From: Cenococcum geophilum 1.58
Lineage: Eukaryota > Ascomycota > Dothideomycetes > Gloniales > Gloniaceae
Assembly (NCBI GenBank): GCA_001692895.1
Contig: KV748250.1
Coordinates: 187,475-251,474, forward strand
Reading direction: 5' to 3'
Length of the DNA: 64,000 bases
Every line of letters begins with the position of its first letter. Position 1 is the first letter of the stretch. The notes under the pieces are model-generated. The model was not told the origin of the DNA. It did not search any database and saw only the letters and a program-made list of their open reading frames with translations. Position numbers and translations under genes: made by a program. Positions 21,301 through 33,749 of this stretch are shown one piece after another.

Positions 21301-23640
21301 CGATTATATCTATAAGAATGCCCTACCGCTCTAAAAACGTAGCTAAATATATAGGCTACACCAACGAAAAATACAATTACATCACCTCCTTACTCGACGC
21401 CATTTAATATAGTAAGTAGCTTATTAATCAGCAACAATGCCAAGCTTCGCCGGTTTCCTATAGTTGCTAACCTCGCCTACCGGTCCTATATCTCGTTAAC
21501 GCTATTAAATACATTTATAGAAGACATTCTAAAAGTTACGTAAAAGTACGTAGATAATCTTTATAAGAAGGACGAGTGGAAAACCTTTATAGGAAGCTGC
21601 ACAGGTGGAAAGAAGAGTAATTTATCTATATATAAATCGTCTTCTAACTTAAACAAAGAGGAATTTAAGGCAGTTATATAATGTATCACAAATTTAGACG
21701 GCCTAGGGGAGTACTTTAAAAAACCTAAAGCTAATAATCCCCGTTGGGGTTATATTAAAATATCTTACTAGGGAAATTCCCTAATAAAGACTTAGAACAC
21801 CAAAGCAAGATAGCTAAAAGGGAATTACGGCAGTATAGTAAGGTAGAAGGAGTTAAAGCCAAATCTTATAACTATAGTTATTAAGGATATAGAATTATAG
21901 CGACCTTGCGAAACTTAACCGAAATTTATTTAACTCGCTAAGCCGTAGACAATATTACCCCCTCCTAATAGCTAGAAACCCGCGCCGATAGATAATAAGT
22001 ATTTCCCTATAGTGAAGTATAGAGAGCCGGTTTAGGAATGCCTTAATATGCTTTAGGAATATAAACGCAATTCCTAGGATTTAAAGAATACTAAGGTATA
22101 TCTTAACTGTGCTTTAAAAGCTACTAAGGCGCTTCGCTATCAATAAAGCCGAAGATACATTTACTGTTTTCTATACTATAGATTAATAATATAGCTCTTA
22201 TATTTTAATTAGTTAGGTCTTATAGTAAGTAAGCTACTAGATATCTAAATAGATACAGCTAAGTTTATCTAATGCCTGCTTAAAGCATTTTATTATAAAC
22301 CTAGTAGGCTTAAATACCCTGCTAGGAAAAAGGCGCCATTCTATAAATATAATCTAGACAACAGACTATTTTAAGTAGTTACTATAGATAGTCAATAACT
22401 ATATATTAACGATTAGGAGGCAAGGCCACCTAAAGATCATCTTATTAGTTATATAACTATGGCCTTTAAAGCAAAACTCGTTAACCCTAAAGAAAAGGAA
22501 AAAATAGGCTAGGACTGGTGCTATAAGAGTAGCTAGCCTTAAGAGCTTTGGAAATATAAAGGGCACTACCTCTTAAGCCTCCAAAACCAGCCTAATATAG
22601 TAGAGTTACTTACCTACGGTGTTATTAAGGTTAAGAACAAGAATAACACTATAGTTTTTAGGCAATAGTGTTCTTCTAGGCAACTAATAACCTTTCTTAA
22701 AACTTTTTACGATAGGGCTAAGGTCTAAAGACCTAACTTTACCTAGTATACTAGGAGTGCAATTTCTATCTTAGAAGATTTAACGGCTTTACTATACGAT
22801 CTAAAACGACCTAAAGGTAGATTATAGCAGGACTGCGATAATAGGGAACATAGAGATATTATCACTACTTAGGTCAGCTCGTCCTTTAATAATGCTATTT
22901 CTTTATTAGATTCCTTACCAATAATATCCTTAATCTAGCAACAGGCCTTTTTAGCTATTAAAGTAATGGCTAAGAGGGGTATAGTTTATAGGGACATTTT
23001 ATTTATAAATATTAGGATCGATAATTAACACAAGCTAAAGGTTTGCGACTTAGATATAGCGGCGTCTATTAATAATTAAGGTATAGGAGCATAGGATAGA
23101 ACTAGCACAGTTACTTTTATAGCTACTTTATTATTAAGCAAATCTTCTACACCATTTACACATCGACTAATCTATAATTGCGAATCTATTTTCTAGCTCT
23201 ATACTATTAACCTACTAAGTAGAGTTAGTATTAGAGACATTAAAGAGAACCTTATAACTATTATAAACCCTAGCGCGGGTATTAACTTAGTAAGGAGTGT
23301 AAAGAGGGAAGTTGTTATACAGTTAGGTAATTTTAAGAGAAAAACACAGCGGCTTAAGGCTTACGCTTCTTTGAATACGCTAAAGGATTTATTATTATTC
23401 TTTTGTCTCACCAAGCTTATAAGGGAATTCGCTAGTAATAACTACATTAATGACTATAAAAGTGCGGAAGAGGGAACTAAAAATATCTACTTCAACTACT
23501 GTATTGAAATTATTAAACGAGCTTTTAATTTAGGCGTTGAATAAGCTATAGAGGGGATTACTAAAATATCACTTTCCCTTTAAGCATCTAGCTAGTGTCT
23601 ATTTAGAATTAAGGAGCTAAGGGATTTAGAGGCTTTTTAT
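21300..23640 (+). pseudogene. FunK1-type fungal protein kinase, RIP-degenerate
   Basis: This matches FunK1 (fungal-specific kinase-like proteins) in block order. The N-terminal region has NLAYRSYISLTLLNTFIEDI and DNLYKKDEWKTFIGS (about 21465-21590). A FunK1 signature block follows: LNCALKATKALRY, then RRYIYCFLYYRLII-LLYFN (about 22110-22220), matching the family pattern RxxxHGFxxxGxxMxLxxFDR. Next come the middle lobe (KIGQDWCYKSS, LWKYKGHYLLSL) and the catalytic loop GIVYRDILFINIRID (22979-23026), where family HRD reads YRD. The metal-binding segment KVCDLDIAAS is at 23038-23070. The C-lobe continues to LFFCLTKLIREFASNNYI near 23440. The catalytic His to Tyr change and the many stops make it inactive. 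Confidence 0.8.
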
Positions 23641-24045
23641 AGTATATTATATCTGCTATAGTATTATTATAGGGTGCTTGTATTATAGATATATACCCTA
23701 AATAATAGAGTTTAATATAGTAAAGAGCATATATTTGTTAATCAATATTACTTAAAATGGTGCGCCTTAATTATACACAAATAAAATAATAAAATTTGCT
23801 ACTATTGCGGATATAGTTAACTAAGGCACTAGTACAATATAGTATACGCACAGCCTATATAACTAGTAGTCTATTAATAAGGATCTAAAACTAAGGACTA
23901 GAAGAAGGTTAAGGAAAAAAAATATCTATATATATACGCTAAGGCTCTAGCTAAGCCCCTAGCTAGGGTTTATAACAGTGCCGTAAAGTAGTATTATAAC
24001 GGTGATAAAGCATATTACCTACTACATTACCGCGTTCTGCTAAAA
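23640..24045 (+). pseudogene. C-terminal extension after the FunK1 kinase with a Cys pair
   Basis: The frame following the kinase continues with HIFVNQYYLKWCALIIHK, then KICYYCGYSQLRHQ near 23800-23840 and a Lys-rich tail (KTKDQKKVKEKKYLYIY). CYYC with a following His resembles the start of a small zinc-binding knuckle, but later ligands are not clear. It may be the end of the kinase protein or a separate short gene. It ends just before the triple palindrome. Confidence 0.35.
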
Positions 24046-24058
24046 TACTAGGAAGTTA

Positions 24059-24143
24059 ATTTTAGCATATTAATATACTAAAAGACGTTGGTTTTAGCAT
24101 ATCGATATACTAGGGGAAATTTCNGCATATTAANATGCNAAAA
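24059..24143. repeat. three clustered palindrome copies
   Basis: Copies lie at about 24059-24083 (ATTTTAGCATAT...), 24090-24113 (GTTTTAGCATAT...) and 24118-24143 (ATTTCNGCATAT...), about 30 bp apart and linked by AAAGACGTTG / AAAGAAGTTG. They sit between the 3' ends of the two convergent kinase pseudogenes, so this array, unlike most copies, is not in a 5' region. Confidence 0.85.
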
Positions 24144-24229
24144 GAAGTTGATTTTAGACTATTTNTAAGGATAAATAGGGGCATAGTACTTNAATNAATA
24201 TTTAGTATTTAGTAAAGCTAATTAGTACT

Positions 24230-26320
24230 AAGTACTTATTAAACTACTAGATAGGCCGCTCGATCTTAACTATCTAGAAATACACTACTTAGCTTACTAT
24301 AATTTAAGACCGAAATTATCCTCTATATTATACTTCCCCTCCCTTTACTTCCTCTTCTAATTAGGTAGGATACCTAACGGCTACCTAGTACGGATCTTCG
24401 CTCGCTTAAAATCCACAAAACTAAGACGCTAACTATACTCGTCCTATAGAATGTTCCGCGGTTTAGGATCCTTTTATAGCACCTATAGGTCGTATAAAGC
24501 CCGTAAAACTATAGCCGATTTATCTACAAAGTACCTTTTATTCTCCCCCGTAAAAAAGTTAAAAAGTAGCCGCCTAGCCTAGCTAAGGAAGAGCATACTA
24601 ATATAAACCCCACTATTATAGTAGTATAGGAGCTCTAGTATAACGGATCTAATGTAAACGGGGATAAATTTCCCTTAGGTAGGATAAACGTAATTATAGA
24701 TACGCCGTTTATACTAGAGGTAGCCAAGATTAGGTTTTACTATCCCTTTCGCAACTAGAGTATATCCATGCAATAATAGCCTAACTTTAAAAAGTACTCT
24801 ATGGGCTCTTTTAGCATATAGTGGCTTATAGTCCGCATCACTTCTACGGTCTATACTAAGCTATTACTAGATAAGGTAGAGAAACGTCCTTTAGTTAATA
24901 TGCTTCCTATTATAATCCTAAAAGTTATAGCACTACTTATCTATTACACCACTATATGCTAGTCTAAGTAGACACCGCTGCGTATAGTATAGTTACTCCT
25001 TAATCCTTAGCCTAGATATTAGTTTTACTAGCTTCTTACTACTAGCTATACCTTTTTTAGTTCTTCTACCTGCTTTTTATTCTTTTATAGTCGCTATTTA
25101 GTTCTCAGCTACACCTTAACTACTACCTTAATGCGGGAGTGGTGAGTTTAGGGTGAAGTCATCTCCCTTATTATGCCTTTTATTATCGCCACTAATATCT
25201 TTATCATTGCGGGTTACTTTACCGCAAGACCGTAATATAATTGGCGATCGCAGAAACCTATTTTCGCGCTTAGACCTATACGCGCTATAGCTAACCTTTT
25301 TCTTCTTTTTCTTTAGAGTTAGTTTATAGAATATTAACACGCTCTATAGGCCAAATGGGTAACTTCTTTACTTCGTCATGCTATAACTAACTAGGCGCCT
25401 TAGCTCTGGCTACATAAATAATAAAGGCAAAATCCTTCGGAACCGCCGTTATATATAATCTATTTTTATCGTCTTTTTAATAATCCAGCTTTGGGATTAA
25501 GAGATAGTAGTAAACAATTAAAGGGTTATCTAAAATATGTAGGAAAATAATAGCTTCTCCTATAAAGATATAACCCTATTAAATACCTTTACAGATTATA
25601 TTTAAGAAGAGCTGCGTAATTACTGCTACTACTACTAGCCATTTTAAATTAAATTTAAAGCTCTTGCCTTTTATTAATTACATCTTTAACTAGTTAAATC
25701 TCCCTACCTAGCCCGGCTACTATATTATCTAAGAAGAACTTATACGGCGCCTTATATTCAATCGATATAATAGTAGTCTTTTTACTGCCTAACTACTCGT
25801 ATATACAGAACTGGTCTGCTAGTCCACCTTTTATTCAATTTCTACTCCTTAAAATATTCTACTTAGCTTTTCCCCTACCCTTTTCTACTTTCTACCCTTT
25901 GCCTTACACCGTCCCTATTATCTAGTTTAGTGTAGTAGGTCTGCTAATTAACATTTACTCTATTTCCTCCTTAATCGGTATCCCGCTTAGCTCTCCTATA
26001 TTTATATAACTTTCAAACACTACCTTTCCCTAAAGCCCGAGCACTTCCTATAGCTACTTATCTTTATATATTTCCTTAACTAAGCTCTATACATAGTTCT
26101 TAATCATTTCACATGCGCAGTATTAGAGCCCAATCTCCGCGTTAATTGGATAAAGGTTTTTATAGATATAATTAAGTTGGTATAAGGACGGGAAGGTACA
26201 CTTTAAATAGAAATCTAGGTTAGTTAAGAATTTTTCCTAAACCTCTTCTTATTCCGGAATTAGTAAATCCTAAATCACCACGTTATTGTTTAAAGCTTTT
26301 TCCCCCCGTTTATATTCCAT
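24230..26320 (-). pseudogene. nuclease-like N-terminal domain fused to a kinase-like domain
   Basis: The minus strand starts at ATG 26318-26320 (MEYKRGEKALNNNVVIQD). Blocks that recur in a fungal family of uncharacterised proteins follow: LLIPEQEEVQEKFLTN, YPINAEIGLQYCACEMIKNY (about 26200-26080) and GLADQFCIYE-LGSKKTTIIS, then IEYKAPYKFFLDNIV near 25700-25830. The last resembles the E-x-K core of PD-(D/E)XK nucleases (inference). A linker is Lys-rich and frame-shifted. The C-terminal half is kinase-like: LYAKRAHRVLFKVRLLLHGY (about 24830-24760), TLVAKGIVKP with the ATP-site Lys, LYDLQVLQKDPKPRNIL (about 24500-24445; relatives have HKD) and RLSFVDFKRAKIR (about 24430-24390). The frame fades near 24230. 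It is convergent with the FunK1 remnant. Confidence 0.75.
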
Positions 26321-28084
26321 GACGTAGTAAAATTGCCCCCTTAGGGGAGGACTTAAAGCTAGACGTTCTGGTTTTATAACGACTATATTCGGCTTAAGGG
26401 CTTTAAGCTTCTCTTATTTATTATAGGGAGGGTAGGATAGGGAATAGGAGGCTTATTATAGACTTCCCGGGGTATATACGGTTTGGTTTGGTTGCTATAC
26501 TATATATAGGTGCCGTATAGGAGGAAGGGGGGACGCTGGAGGTGAATGCCGTTAATTTAAAGCTATTAAATAGGTATAGAGGCCGATTTTATAGTAGGTA
26601 GTTATATATTAGCTAGTAATATAGTAGAGTTTAATATACCTACTTATCTAGGCCTTTACCCTAGTTTTCTAGTGGCTGTAATATACCTATAGTTATATAC
26701 CTTCTATAGCTAAGGTCTAGCTAAAAGCCTCCCCCGCCTAAGTAAGTCCTATTTACTCTATAAGTATATCTTATTAGTATACCATCCTAGAAACGGACGG
26801 TTCTGTCTATTAATATACTAATACGCGTATCTATTCTCTTAAGTTATATAGTAGTCTCTTTAACTAGGATATAATCCTGCTTACTAGGTATACTAAGGGT
26901 TAGAGCCTAGCTAAGGGGTAATTAAAGCTAGTAGTAGCTAATTACGCACTTCGCCCTATAGGAGGCTAGTAGTAATATAGGGGCGTAATACCCTATACAC
27001 CGCCAGTTCCCGTTTCGCGATACCTATAAGAGTCTCCTTATAATAGGCCGACCGTGTCTTATAGGAGAGGCCCGTAGATGCTAGGTCCTATACTAGGCGA
27101 CCTACTCTACCCTCTCCTACTAACTAAGCTTATATCCCCCCTTTTTATAAGCTAGCCTATATCTCTAACTATTAAGTCCTTATCCAACTGGCCTACGTTT
27201 CCCTATAGCCTCCCCCATATATATATACGTTAGGTTATATACACTACGCCTATTAAGACCCTTCTATAAGTCGCCTATAAGTTAAACGCTATAGGGCCGT
27301 CAAAGCTAGCCTATATTTCCGCTGCCTAGAGCTTTGCCCGTATTTCCGCCTTATTAAGCCATCTAGTCGCCATTACGTCGCTATTACGTCGCTGTCGCTC
27401 TCGACTAGGTCGCGTATACTACGCCTATTAAGACCCTCTTCTAAGTCACCTAGGTATACTAGATACCAGATAGGCCCTTATAGAGGGGCCTTAATAAGTT
27501 CTCTAGGTAGGGCCTTAATAAGTTCTTTATGGTGGCCTTAGGGCCTTAACAAGTTTTATATAAAGTATCTGCAACGCGTTAACCTTAATAAGTTCTTATA
27601 ACAAAAAAGGATCCCTACGCCCTTATTGCGTTCCCTTTATAACCTTAAAGCTAGTGTAAGCCTAAGGGTGTCCTATTATACGCCTAGGACGCGTTTATAT
27701 TAACTAGCTAAATAAGGCCAGTTTTAGGCCTAGCTGCGAGCCGGGTAGTCGTATATTGGGTAGTTTTTATATCCTAGTTTTCCTTTATAGGCCTCCCTAG
27801 ATAGTAGAACGGGAGCTTTAAGCGGAGGTAGTAAGGCTCCTAGTGTTATTAAGGGCGATGCTTTATACGCGTCACGGGCTTATTACTATAGAATTAAACG
27901 ACAGCGCTATATACGCTGCGACGGCTCTTTACTATCGCCTTTATACTTGGCTATTAAGAGGAACGGATTTTAGATAATGTTTCTACCTATAGTATATAGT
28001 AGGGCTTTACGGGCAGAGGCTGTAAATAGAAAGATACTAAAGTTAGAAGTTAAGAGCTTGGTAGATAGTATTAGTACTATTGGC
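26321..28084. other. gene-poor interval with short direct repeats
   Basis: No convincing frame was found. CTACGCCTATTAAGACCC occurs near 27243 and 27420 with similar flanks (TAAGTCRCCTA), giving a degenerate direct repeat spaced about 177 bp. GGCCTTAATAAGTTC recurs about four times between 27485 and 27600. CpG-rich runs (ATTACGTCGCTATTACGTCG near 27370) recall the island near 9500. Confidence 0.45.
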
Positions 28085-28109
28085 TTTTGGTATACTATTA
28101 TACCGAAAC
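28085..28109. repeat. 24-nt palindrome copy
   Basis: TTTTGGTATACT is followed by ATTATACCGAAAC. With the copy at 28387 it brackets a 300-bp unit holding a 12-bp minisatellite. Confidence 0.8.
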
Positions 28110-28246
28110 CGTATAATATAGTAAGTAGATACGCATATAATATACATTAATTTGCAAGCCATTATTAATAGGTCTTACGCAGTAACTAGTAATCGTCCTA
28201 TTATATTTACCTAGGCATTTTCAATGCCCGTACTAACAGCTACTAC

Positions 28247-28352
28247 AATACTTATCTTAACACTTATCTCGACACTTATCTTAATACTTATCTTAATACT
28301 TATCTTAACACTTATCTTAACACTTATCTTAACACTTATCTTAACACTTATC
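28247..28352. repeat. 12-bp minisatellite (ACACTTATCTTA)n
   Basis: There are about nine copies of ACACTTATCTTA with C/T differences between copies. The plus-strand open frame over this region (28224-28505) exists only because 12 is divisible by 3 and the unit lacks stops in that frame, so I do not call it a gene. Confidence 0.95.
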
Positions 28353-28386
28353 CAGATTAATTATTGTCCGTTTCCGCAACAATTGT

Positions 28387-28412
28387 ATTTCGGCATGTTA
28401 TTATACCAAAAC
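28387..28412. repeat. 24-nt palindrome copy
   Basis: ATTTCGGCATGTT is followed by ATTATACCAAAAC. The left half is unmutated, the right half carries CpA to TpA changes. Confidence 0.85.
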
Positions 28413-29519
28413 CCCCTATACTTAACCCTAATAATTAGTAACTTTCTTATTATACCGCTTATTTATTGCCTATGCTTATCTAACGGCTATATAACCAGGC
28501 GTTAGCTCTATAATTACTTCTCTATAATTATCTCTACCGCTATTAGGAATAGCTGCTCTTAATTTTCCTAGCTATTAAGTATTGGTATATAGTTATCCTA
28601 AAACCGTATAACGCGACTTAACTTTTATAATCCGCATTAATTGGCGTGTTTTCTTAACATTATCTTCGCCTGTTATTACTAAGAATTATACTAAATAACA
28701 CTTTTACCCCTTAGTAGAACCTATAATATATATAAAAAGGCTATTATATTAGTAAATTAGGCCCGGTATATACGAACTATTTATTTAGAATCTATTATCT
28801 TACGGACGATTAAAGGCGAACAATATTGGTACGAAAAATGCAACTCTTTGTATCGCGGAGTTAGAAGGCTAGGCGTAACCGTCTTTGCTATAGCAACGCT
28901 AGCAGTAGTTTTCTTTAGTACTTAAATATATCTAGGGGTCTATCGACCTGTTACTTACTACCTACCTAGTAGCAATTTGTCGTCGTTAGCATTTTCGTCA
29001 GCCCGTAACTAATATCTACCTATAATTTACCTATCTTATATATATATAGTCTCTTTTCTTTATAGATCAATCTATATATAAGTCCTTCTTTTCTAACCTA
29101 GTTTTTAGTAGTCGCTAGGGTCACAAATAGAAACTAGCTTTAAGCGTTAGTGGGATTAATATATAGAAAGCATATAAAACTAGTAATCTATCTAGAGTGG
29201 AGCCAATTTAGCGCATTTAGCTAGAGCTAATTTGCATTAACTATACATCCTATGATTTAATTGGTGGTATAGAGTGGATTTTAAGGCTTTAGAGCTCTTA
29301 GAGCGCTAGCCGTATATCTAATTAAAAGAAGGTGGCTATGGGAAGGGTTAATAAGGCGTTAGAGCATAATGTTAAGCTAATTAGTAGAGCTATATAATAA
29401 CTCGCTTTTCTAGAATATAAGCATTCCCTATACGATCTATAAAGTCTACTTATTTCCTTTCCTTCCTACTCTCTTTCCTATATACTTAATTACTTAGTAA
29501 CTTAATTTTATCTCCCTTA
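28413..29519. other. intergenic; left arm of a dispersed inverted repeat near 29245-29320
   Basis: No coding frame is convincing. The segment around GAGTGGATTTTAAGGC and TAGAGCTCTTAGAGC (about 29270-29315) matches the reverse complement of about 39485-39560 (GTGTGGATTAAACC, TAGAGCTCCTAGAGCTC). The two lie 10.3 kb apart in inverse orientation. They may be duplicated promoter segments or the ends of a large element. Confidence 0.45.
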
Positions 29520-31340
29520 ATTACTATAGAGCGATTCTTTCCTATGCGCGCTGCCGCGCCTACTAATAACGTTATCCTTATACCAAAATTAATTAATCTA
29601 AAGGCCGACAACTCTAAGGAAGTTAACAAGTTTCGGCTCTATGGTAGACAGTATATTTGATATAAATCTCTTATAAAGTAGCCGAAGTATACTAAGCAAC
29701 GAACATTACCAATCTAGCGGCGGGGTTTAAAGAAGAAGAGATTGGTTTTAGGGAAAAGCCTACGCCTAGCGGTGGGGTAGTAGTTATTAAGGATAATAAG
29801 ATTACGGAGGAAGGTAATAAGGAAACTAATAAGCAAATCTAACGATCTTCCCTAGTAAGTTTAAACGCCTCCTACCCCCTAAATAAAATACCGAAGTTAT
29901 GCTAAGACTTACTATAAGTAGTATATATCTACACTAGAGCTTTATAGCGCTCCTAAAGTCAAATCGTCCTTTTAGTAAATAGAGTGGATTTAACCTTAGA
30001 ACTACGCTACTACTTTAGTCCAAATAGATTACTGCGTAAAACTATAAGCGGTAAAGAATAAAGTATATACGCATATATGTAAACAGATTAACAAATTATA
30101 AAATACGAATTTAAGACTAGGCTAAGAGCTACCTAATTATAGGCTTATATTAGAGAACTGCAAACTAAAAGAACCCCTATTATTTAATAAGTACAATATA
30201 TAGACTAGAAGGATTATAAGTACGACGACTTACGCCGTTAGAGATACGTTGTCTGCTTCTAAAGGTTAGCAGCCTAAAGTGCCACTTATTATACCAGCCG
30301 TGCTAAAGCCTAACACCAACGATGCGGCTTAAAGAGTATTTCGCCTATCTCTTAACTAAACCCACTATTGGCGTATATAAATGCCTGGTAAATATACCGG
30401 CATATAGTATATTAAGAGACTTAAAGGAGATAAACTAGAGTAAAAAGCGTATAGAATACTAGCTCGTAGACCTATCTTCCTATATAGCCTTTTAGATTTG
30501 CGGCAAAGCTAGTGTCTTCTTATTGCCTTATATAGATTATAACTATTACTGCGAAAGAGGGATAGAAGCTAGATAATATGGCCATGGTAATAAAAAGCCG
30601 AATTTTATAAGCAGGCGAGGAACGATAAAGTTATGCTAGAAATATCCTTGTCCGCAATATACTTAGGGTAAGGTAATAATATAATACAATCTAGGGAGGT
30701 AATTTACGCCCCTTATTTAATTACTAGTGTGCTTATATCTAGTACTATAAGTTAGGATTCTAAGACAATATTGCAAGTTATACGTTAATTAATACTTAAA
30801 CTATATTATTTAAAGATAACAAACGAAGATCTAATAAAAGAATTTGGGGTAAAACTTTAAAGTATTAAACGGCTATAGAGTATAAGGTATTAAGCATGGC
30901 CGTAAAATTCTAAGGAGAAATTAAACAAGTTCTCGGCTTTGCTTAAGGTATATCTAGCTTTAACCCTACCCTATAATGCCTTTATTCCTATTTAACTAAA
31001 TTATATAGTCTAGGAAGTACGTTCTAATATAACGCTTTAAGAAATAGAATAGCGAGCTATATGGATTGGAAAGCTGCAACTACTAAATAGGCTGTAGTTT
31101 AAATAGGTGCGCTTATATAAGAGCTATAAAATAGTCTAGATTAGTTTACTATACTAAATACAACTATTTAGAAGCATATTAAAACATACTATAAGTAAAT
31201 AAGGGTTGTTTTAGTATATAAACATCTAAAGAGCGCCAATGTTTTAATAAGTACTACGTTGCTATATTTATTATTTGCGTTCCCGTTATATTAAATATAA
31301 TCGCTATATATTACGTTAGCCTTTAATATAAAATCCCCAC
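29520..31340 (+). pseudogene. unrecognised degenerate gene, plus strand
   Basis: Coding-like frames start near 29555 (NNVILIPKLINLKADNSKEV, KFRLYGRQYI) and go on through TIGVYKCLVNIPAYSILRDL, KEIN-SKKRIEY-LVDLSSY (about 30360-30485) and FQICGKASVFLLPYIDYNYY (about 30495-30550). After that come KPNFISRRGTIKLC and KYPCP-YT-GK, a Cys-bearing segment. Several frame changes and many TAA/TAG codons are present. The Cys spacing could once have bound zinc, but I cannot name a domain. It converges on the minus-strand family-1 remnant at 31380. Confidence 0.4.
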
Positions 31341-31379
31341 AATAAACCCTCTCCATACTATAGTAACTTTAAAAAAAAT

Positions 31380-33060
31380 ACTATAGAAATATTCGTTGCT
31401 ATAAGAACTATACTTCTTAGCCTTACTCCCGCCGAAGTTCTTCTAGCATTAACCCTCCCTATTTACTTCGCCCTCTATATTCGCCGTACCCTCCTTATCC
31501 CTACCATCCGCATTATCCTTAGTCTTATCAATCTCTAAACTGCTACCCTTAGACAGATTAGATATAACTTCATTAGCTATAATAATACCTTACTACTTTC
31601 TAGCGGCTATACCTTCTAGACTAGCATTAAGTGCTTTACCTTCCCCTACTGTCTTACTAATCCTTTCTAAAAGAGGTCTTTTAATACCTGTTTTAATTTG
31701 CCTAATTATAATAGGCTAGCTAGCTTTAATAGGCTAATATAGATACTCCTCTAGTAGCGTATATATAGGGCTAATAAAAGGGGCCTATATCTTTAGCAGG
31801 CTATATATAGAGGCCATCTATTAGTTTCCTTAGCGGTTTAGCCTAATATTTTTAGCGACGGTTTAAAGAGGAGCAGGGTAAGCTTACCTATTTATAACGC
31901 TAGTAGGTAAAATAGGGATAATACTAGGGCCGAAAATCTCTATTAAGGCTATTACGCCTTAGGCTATCTAATATATATTTTATAGAATAAAGGGAGAGAT
32001 ATAGATTAAATTAGCTAAGAAGTTAATAACGCATAACTGCTATCTTAGCCTACGGCTAGTTTTATAGCCCAAATCCTAGAGAAAGCTTAATAGAGCAGTG
32101 TCTTTAGCGGCGGCCAGGGTTTTAAGCTAATTAAATTAAGAAAGAAGTTTAACGTATAATATAATCTGCTCTATTACGGCGAGTCCACCTTATAGATTTA
32201 GCCGTAAACGCTAGGTATAGATAAAGGTATTAAAGAAGCTCCGCACCGTGGTAATATTAGCTTTATCTTTAGCGGCTACTTCCGCTCGCGCCCTAGCGCC
32301 CCTATTAATCCCATCATTATAGTCAGCAGTATAGCTTTATAGCAATACTTAAAGACGTATTATAGCTTTAGGCCCTATTATATCGGCAAAAAAGAAGTTA
32401 GTAATCTCTATAGCTTCGCTCTTACTAAATCTCTACCGCCCGACTTTATTGTTCTTAGTTACCTCAACTTTTAACTTTTTAAGCTTTTTATAAAACTTGT
32501 CCCATATAACCTTAAGTGCGGCTTTATTAGCTTCTACACTTAATACCATTCTAATTTTTTTAAACCTATCGCTGCAGCCGTTATATTTAGTAGTAGGATC
32601 ACTACCTTATATATTATTACTGCTACTACCTATATCTAAGTCCTCGCTTAACTTATCAATGTCTATATTTTTCTTACTGCTATCTTTAGCGGTTAGTTTA
32701 ATCTCATTATCAGTACTTAGCAGAACTTATAGTTAGAAGTCTTTAGGAAGTTTAATATAGTAGGTATCCGCAAGGGTCTTAACGTAGAGGTTAAGAGCAA
32801 TAACTATAGTTTAAATCTATTTAGTATTTCCCTTTACTTCGTTTTTAATATAGTCTAAAAGGCTAGCCAGTGTCTAGAGTTATTTATCTTAAAATAAAGC
32901 TGCGTAAACTATAGAAGCAGACTTATATACTTTACTAAGGTAATCTATATTATAGGGGGTAGGATCTTCTATCTAAGAATCTTCTACTCTTCTTTACTTA
33001 GTTAGTGGTACTTTTCGCGGTAAAGCGTTTAACTTATAATGGGTCATTCTAGCGACAAAC
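31380..33060 (-). pseudogene. family-1 protein, copy H (multicopy, function unknown)
   Basis: A long minus-strand frame shows VYKSASIVYAALF (about 32930), YIKNEVKGNTK and IALNLYVKTLADTYYIKLP (about 32800-32750). Then come a stop-free stretch with acidic linker KLSEDLDIGSSSNNI, the core EITNFFFADIIGPKAIIRL (about 32400-32345), TVRSFFNTFIYT, and a long tail ending DKEGTANIEGEV near 31450. The core matches KITNFFFS-IIGKLALSRL in copy A and its relatives in B and C, so four copies lie in the window. The protein would be about 550-600 residues, helix-rich, with no membrane segment or catalytic motif I recognise. Stops are TAA/TAG. Two palindromes lie 275-350 bp upstream. Confidence 0.55.
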
Positions 33061-33334
33061 AGCTATATTACAAGCCGCCAATATAACAGCAATAGGGAAG
33101 AAAACGCCTTAGTATAGACTACTAGTAGCAGTAAATAAGGGCCTAGAGGTAGAGTTAGTAGGTTAAATACTTCGTAAAGGACCTATAGGAAGGCATTATT
33201 GGATTATTTTAACTTTATTAACGGAAGGTCTATACACCTACCTTATTCTAGTTAGAATAAAACGATTATATAATTACCGCGCCAATCCTCTAAGCTACGT
33301 AAAATATAATTATAGCATTAGTACTAGTATATTA

Positions 33335-33409
33335 ATTTTAGTATATTAACATACTTAAATATTATATACAGTAGGAGGATATTATTTTAGCATATTTATA
33401 TACTAAAAG
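33335..33409. repeat. two palindrome copies upstream of family-1 copy H
   Basis: ATTTTAGTATATT/AACATACTTAAAT is at 33335-33360 and ATTTTAGCATAT/TTATATACTAAAAG at 33384-33409, 49 bp apart. They lie upstream of the minus-strand family-1 copy. Confidence 0.85.
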
Positions 33410-33749
33410 ACAATAGTTTTACAATATATTTCTCTATATCTTATATACACCCACCCCTATATATTAAACACTGCCTACCGCTTAGGATTTAGAACGCTTA
33501 TTTAATACTAAATATAATATAGCCCTACTAAAACCTAACCCCCCTAGCTATTGCATTAACGCGAGCTACTATATCCGCTAATTATTGCATACTATCTAGA
33601 ATCCTCTCGCTATATTCTGTAATATTATCGCAATATAGTTGCGATATTGTAGATATCTTATTTAACCCAACCTTATTGCCTTTTTACTCATTACTTTCTC
33701 CTACTTACGCCCTTTTAAAAGATATAGGATACTAACTACTAGATACTAT

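Noticed and set aside
25128-25340. 70-codon minus-strand open frame as a separate gene
   Set aside because: It is one phase of the frame-shifted Lys-rich linker of the nuclease/kinase fusion pseudogene.
28224-28505. Open frame of 93 codons rich in Leu/Ile/Thr
   Set aside because: It is produced by a 12-bp minisatellite whose length is a multiple of three; composition is not protein-like.
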